Translations under genes and position numbers: made by a program | The notes under the pieces: model-generated | What the model was told of the DNA's origin: nothing | The model's input: only the letters and a program-made list of their open reading frames with translations | The model's database searches: none | Source: a bacterium UBA2219 | GTDB lineage: Bacteria > Desulfobacterota > Deferrimicrobia > Deferrimicrobiales > Deferrimicrobiaceae | Direction of reading: 5' to 3' | Assembly: GCA_002327765.1 (NCBI GenBank) | Contig: DCUH01000043.1 | Coordinates: 1-25,993 of the forward strand | Length of the DNA: 25,993 bases | Shown: piece after piece, positions 22,844 to 25,993 of the stretch | Numbering within the stretch: position 1 is the stretch's first letter | How the letters are laid out: every line of letters begins with the position of its first letter

Positions 22844-22872
22844 ATTATAGGGAATCGGCGGCGGGACGGCAA
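22844..22872 (-). promoter_or_regulatory. Sigma-70 promoter of the maf operon, leaderless
   Basis: On the reverse strand TTGCCG (22872-22867) and a perfect TATAAT (22849-22844) are 17 bases apart. Transcription should begin at 22837 or 22836, at the GTG start of maf. The inverted repeat CGGCGGC/GCCGCCG (22856-22862 and 22875-22881) spans the spacer and -35 and may be an operator or chance in GC-rich DNA. Confidence 0.65.
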
Positions 22873-22960
22873 ACGCCGCCGGGACGCCTTCGGCTTGCCC
22901 TCGCACGACCCGCGTGGTAATCATTAAATATCCGATACCGTTTTCCGGCGGAGAGCGCCC

Positions 22961-23362
22961 ATGGGATTCAAGACGATCACCGTGAAGACCGAAGGAAGGC
23001 AGCTCTTCCTCGACATCACGAAGCACGTGCGGCTCGTCGTCCGCGAAAGCGGCGTGAAAAGCGGCGTCGTGCACGTCTTCATCCCCCACACCACGGCGGC
23101 CGTCACCATCAACGAGAACGCCGACCCCGACGTCCGGCAGGACATCCTGAACTGCCTCGAGAAGATCGCCCCCCCTGCCGGGCCTTACATGCACGCCGAG
23201 GGGAATGCCCACGCCCACATCAAGGCGGGGATCGTCGGCTCAAGCGTCGCCGTGTTCGTCGAGGCGGGTCAGCTCGTCCTCGGCACGTGGCAGTCGATCT
23301 TCCTGTGCGAGTTCGACGGCCCGAGGACTCGCAACGTCATGATCCGCGTTACGGAAGGGTAG
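22961..23362 (+). CDS. yjbQ: YjbQ/UPF0047 family protein
   Basis: A 133-residue cytoplasmic protein. The family signature IPHTTAAVTINENADPDV is near 46-63, with HAEGNAHAHIKAGIVGSS around 78-95 and LGTWQSIFLCEFDGPRTR at the end. The conserved histidines suggest a metal or phosphate site; E. coli YjbQ has been reported to show weak thiamin phosphate synthase activity, but the physiological role is open. GGCGGAGAG lies shortly before the ATG. It is divergent from maf, and its last 14 bases overlap the end of the radical SAM gene. Confidence 0.92.
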   Translation: MGFKTITVKTEGRQLFLDITKHVRLVVRESGVKSGVVHVFIPHTTAAVTINENADPDVRQDILNCLEKIAPPAGPYMHAEGNAHAHIKAGIVGSSVAVFVEAGQLVLGTWQSIFLCEFDGPRTRNVMIRVTEG

Positions 23363-25085
23363 CTCCCCCGCGCAGGTACGCCTCGTAGCGGGCGCGCAGC
23401 GCCTCTTTCTCCGGGCCTCCTTCCACCACGTCCCAGGGGAAGATTTCGTCGGAATCCTTCTCCCTGTGCACGGTCGCGGCCAGCCGCTCCCCCAAACCCG
23501 GCGCCGACCCGGGAAGCCTGCCTCCCCTCACCCTTCGGAGGTCCTCCGCCACGAGGCGGTCGGACATCCCCAGGTACCCCTGCAGGACCGCGTCGCGAGG
23601 CCGTTCGCCGGTCCACCGGAGGTTCGGCGACGTCCGGACGAAGGCGGCCACCGCCTCCTGGCGGGCCGCAAGCTCCCCCTCCCCGGCCATCGCCGCCCAC
23701 TGAAACGGGGTAGACGGCTTGGGCACGAAGGGGGACAGGACCGCGGTAATCGTCCCCAGCCTTCCGAAGGCGCGCGCCTCGCCGAGGACACGCCCCCGGA
23801 ATTCCCGCAGGAATCCCGTGATCCCCGCGACTTCCTCCTCCCGGCCCGTCCCGGGAAGGCCGACGAGGAAGTAGAGCTTGAACGACACGATCCCCGCGCG
23901 CACCAGGCGGCCGGCCGCATCGAAGAACGCGTCGTCCGCGATCCGCTTCCCGACGCGGGAACGGAGCCCCGCCTCGCCGCACTCGGGCGCAAGCGCCACG
24001 GTGCGGTGCCCGCTCCTCGAGAGGATCTCCGCGACTTCCGCGTCGACGAGGTCCGCGCGCACGGATGCGGGCGACACGCTCCCCCCACGTTCGAGCACCT
24101 CCCGGGCCAGCTCCCGGAACGGCCCCCAGTCCAGGACCGCCGCTCCGATCAGCCCCACTTTCCTGCGGCGGGGCCACGCCGCGTCGACGGCCGCCCGTAC
24201 GCGCTCGATAGGGAACTCCCGGAAGAAGGGGCAGGCGTGCGACGCGGCGCAGAAGCCGCACATCCGCGGGCACCCCCGCGACGTCTCGACGAGCGACATG
24301 CCGCCGAGCTCGGTGTCTTCCGCCAGGACGACGGGCGGAGGGGGAGGAAGGGCGCGCAGGTCGAGCGTCTCCCGGGCGACGCGATCCGGGAAGCCCGGCC
24401 GGGGCCTCATGGAGAGCAGCCGGCCGGCCGCCGGGAGCCCGCCGTCCGCTTCGTGGACGGCCAGGTACCCCCATGGGACGTACACCCCGGGGACCCCGGA
24501 GAGCTCCCGCAGGAAGCCCGGGTCGGCCGGGTCGCCCTCCCCGAGGTCGAGGAGCGTCTCCACGGCGCGCTCTCCGTCCCCGACGACGACCGCGTCGGCG
24601 AAGACGCCGCACGGCTCGGGGTTGAGCGAGGCGGCGAATCCCCCCGCGACGACGAGCGGGTGGCGGCCGCCGGAGGCGAGCCGGTCCTCGCGGAACGGGG
24701 GGACCCCGCCCGCGGCGAGGATGCCGGGAAGGTTCAGCAGGTCGTTTTCATAGGACAGGGAAACGGCGACGACGTCGAAATCCGAAAGCGGGCGGCCGCT
24801 CTCGAGCGTCCCGCCCGCGGCCGGCTCCCCCGGGGTGTTCGCCCGCCGCGCGGCGAGGCGGGCGTCCGGCCCGCGCCCGCCGCGCCCGGGGAGGAAGGCC
24901 CGCTCGCAAAGCGCCTCCGGACGCGCGTTGACCTGGGCGTGGACCAGCAGGAAGCCCAGGTTCGACATCCCCGCCGCGTACGAGTTCGGGTAGACCAGGG
25001 CGACCCGCTTCCTGCCTCCCCACTCCTTGCGGACGGCGCCGGTCTCCCGCTCCCGGCGCGCGCCGCCCCGCGGCAGCCTCCCCAA
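23349..25085 (-). CDS. B12-binding-domain radical SAM protein (TIGR03960-like)
   Basis: A 578-residue Fe-S enzyme. The N-terminal region (VALVYPNSYAAGMSNLGFLL, then DFDVVAVSLSYENDLLNLP, then HPLVVAGGFAASLNPEP) is a cobalamin-binding-like Rossmann domain, although the DxHxxG motif for base-off cobalamin is not obvious. The radical SAM core has the 4Fe-4S motif at Cys272, Cys276 and Cys279 (SRGCPRMCGFC), LETSRG-type start, and FVPKPSTPFQW near the C-terminus. Members of this type occur widely in deltaproteobacteria and the substrate is unknown. TTG 25085 is the best start: it lies 24 bases after the ftsZ stop, and the next part (AVRKEWGGRKRVALVYP) matches the family N-terminus. In-frame codons above it would run through ftsZ. 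Confidence 0.87.
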   Translation of the reverse strand: MGRLPRGGARRERETGAVRKEWGGRKRVALVYPNSYAAGMSNLGFLLVHAQVNARPEALCERAFLPGRGGRGPDARLAARRANTPGEPAAGGTLESGRPLSDFDVVAVSLSYENDLLNLPGILAAGGVPPFREDRLASGGRHPLVVAGGFAASLNPEPCGVFADAVVVGDGERAVETLLDLGEGDPADPGFLRELSGVPGVYVPWGYLAVHEADGGLPAAGRLLSMRPRPGFPDRVARETLDLRALPPPPPVVLAEDTELGGMSLVETSRGCPRMCGFCAASHACPFFREFPIERVRAAVDAAWPRRRKVGLIGAAVLDWGPFRELAREVLERGGSVSPASVRADLVDAEVAEILSRSGHRTVALAPECGEAGLRSRVGKRIADDAFFDAAGRLVRAGIVSFKLYFLVGLPGTGREEEVAGITGFLREFRGRVLGEARAFGRLGTITAVLSPFVPKPSTPFQWAAMAGEGELAARQEAVAAFVRTSPNLRWTGERPRDAVLQGYLGMSDRLVAEDLRRVRGGRLPGSAPGLGERLAATVHREKDSDEIFPWDVVEGGPEKEALRARYEAYLRGGATLP

Positions 25086-25108
25086 GGCCCGGGTTTCCCT
25101 TGTGCCGC

Positions 25109-25993
25109 CTATTCCCCCCGCCTGCGCAGGAAGGTCGGGATCTCGAAGTCGTCCAGCGACTCGATCTCCGTTTCCTTGTCGATCAGCGGCAGGTCCTCGA
25201 CGCGCTCCTCTGCGAGGCCGATCTGCGCGGCGTTCCGCAGGAAGGCGGGCTTCTGCAGGTCCTCCGTGCGGCTGACCAGCTTGATCCCCTTCCGCTGGCT
25301 CTTCCACGGGCCTTCCGCCACGTTCGGCTCGAAGCCGGTCGCCACCACCGTGACCTTCAGCTCGTCCTCCAGCGTCTCGTCGATCACCGTCCCGAAGATG
25401 ATGTTCGCCTCGTCGGAGGCCTCCTCGCGGATCAGGCTCGCCGCCTCGTTGACCTCGCTTAAGGAAAGGGACGCCCCCGCCGTGATGTTGATGAGGACCC
25501 CGCGCGCGCCCCGGATCGAGACGTCCTCGAGGAGCGGGCTGGAGATCGCCTTCTCCGCGGCCGCCACCGCCCGGTTCTGGCCCGAGGCGGCGCCGGTGCC
25601 CATCAGCGCCAGCCCCATCCCCTTCATGACCGTCTTCACGTCCGCGAAGTCCAGGTTGATGTATCCCGGCTTGGTGACCAGCTCGGAGATCCCCCGCACC
25701 GCCTGGAACAGGACGTCGTCCACCTTCCGGAACGCCTCGACGAACTTCATGTCCTTGCCCGCGATCAGGAGCAGCTTCTCGTTCGGAATGACGATGATCG
25801 TGTCGACGAGCGTCCGCAGCTCCTTGAACCCCGTGTCCGCCTGCCGCTTCCGGGTCTGCCCCTCGAACGTGAACGGCCGCGTCACGACGGCCACCGTCAG
25901 CGCCCCGACCTCCTTCGCCACCTCCGCCACGACCGGCGCGGCGCCAGTCCCCGTGCCGCCGCCCATCCCCGCGGTGATGAAGACCATGTCCGC
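25109..25993 (-). CDS. ftsZ: Cell division protein FtsZ (C-terminal part; 5' end outside window)
   Basis: 294 residues of the tubulin-like GTPase that forms the division ring. The window edge cuts it just before the tubulin signature GGGTGTG (near the visible N-terminus). NEKLL, GYINLDFADVKTVMKGMGLALMG is present in sections as the T7-loop region with catalytic Asp residues, followed by the C-terminal domain (VLINITAGASLSLSEV, EANIIFGTVIDETLEDELKV). A short linker leads to the conserved C-terminal peptide DDFEIPTFLRRRGE, which binds FtsA/ZipA-type partners. The missing N-terminal part should hold the first nucleotide-binding loops. Confidence 0.97.
   Translation of the reverse strand, partial: ADMVFITAGMGGGTGTGAAPVVAEVAKEVGALTVAVVTRPFTFEGQTRKRQADTGFKELRTLVDTIIVIPNEKLLLIAGKDMKFVEAFRKVDDVLFQAVRGISELVTKPGYINLDFADVKTVMKGMGLALMGTGAASGQNRAVAAAEKAISSPLLEDVSIRGARGVLINITAGASLSLSEVNEAASLIREEASDEANIIFGTVIDETLEDELKVTVVATGFEPNVAEGPWKSQRKGIKLVSRTEDLQKPAFLRNAAQIGLAEERVEDLPLIDKETEIESLDDFEIPTFLRRRGE

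Overview
The window is GC-rich and almost fully coding, with no gap over 300 bases. I see no tRNA, rRNA, CRISPR array, insertion sequence or phage gene. It looks like a chromosomal piece of an anaerobic or facultative bacterium of the old Deltaproteobacteria (Desulfuromonadota or a relative). The grounds are sigma-54 control, an ORP/NifX-like protein, a Tat-exported metallo-hydrolase, an acetate/succinate-type CoA-transferase, and the yggT/DUF167/proC/yggS/maf cluster close to ftsZ. This placement is inference.

Positions 1-6448 are the accessory and most interesting part. A sigma-54 activator with a cysteine-bearing PAS domain (reverse strand, cut by the window edge) faces a small NifX/ORP-like protein. 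A second unit follows: an 11-helix, histidine-rich membrane protein I cannot assign, a Tat-exported DHPS-like metallo-beta-lactamase-fold protein, a small lipoprotein, and a CobW-type metal-chaperone GTPase fused to a large unrecognised N-terminal domain. Both forward units have candidate -24/-12 promoters (789-803 and 1387-1403). Each is preceded by paired copies of the same half-site, roughly TTGTTYCC. I read this as one sigma-54 regulon building a membrane/periplasmic metal-dependent system of unknown function.

Positions 6464-11403 hold a MarC protein and a methyltransferase (reverse strand), then a sensor hybrid histidine kinase with a solute-binding sensor domain and a LOG-family protein. 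Positions 11429-15843 are an AttEFGH-like export operon: ABC ATPase, double FtsX permease, and an AttH/CrtC-like lipocalin protein, tightly coupled.

Positions 16052-18924 carry, on the reverse strand, a CoA-transferase, a DUF4126 membrane protein and a secreted FKBP prolyl isomerase. ilvE is divergent at 19029. Positions 20041-22836 form a reverse-strand housekeeping operon (maf, yggS, proC, yggT, DUF167). yjbQ is divergent from it. A B12-binding-type radical SAM protein and the 3' part of ftsZ close the window. maf and ilvE, and possibly the ABC ATPase gene, have -10 elements so close to the start codon that their mRNAs should be leaderless or nearly so.
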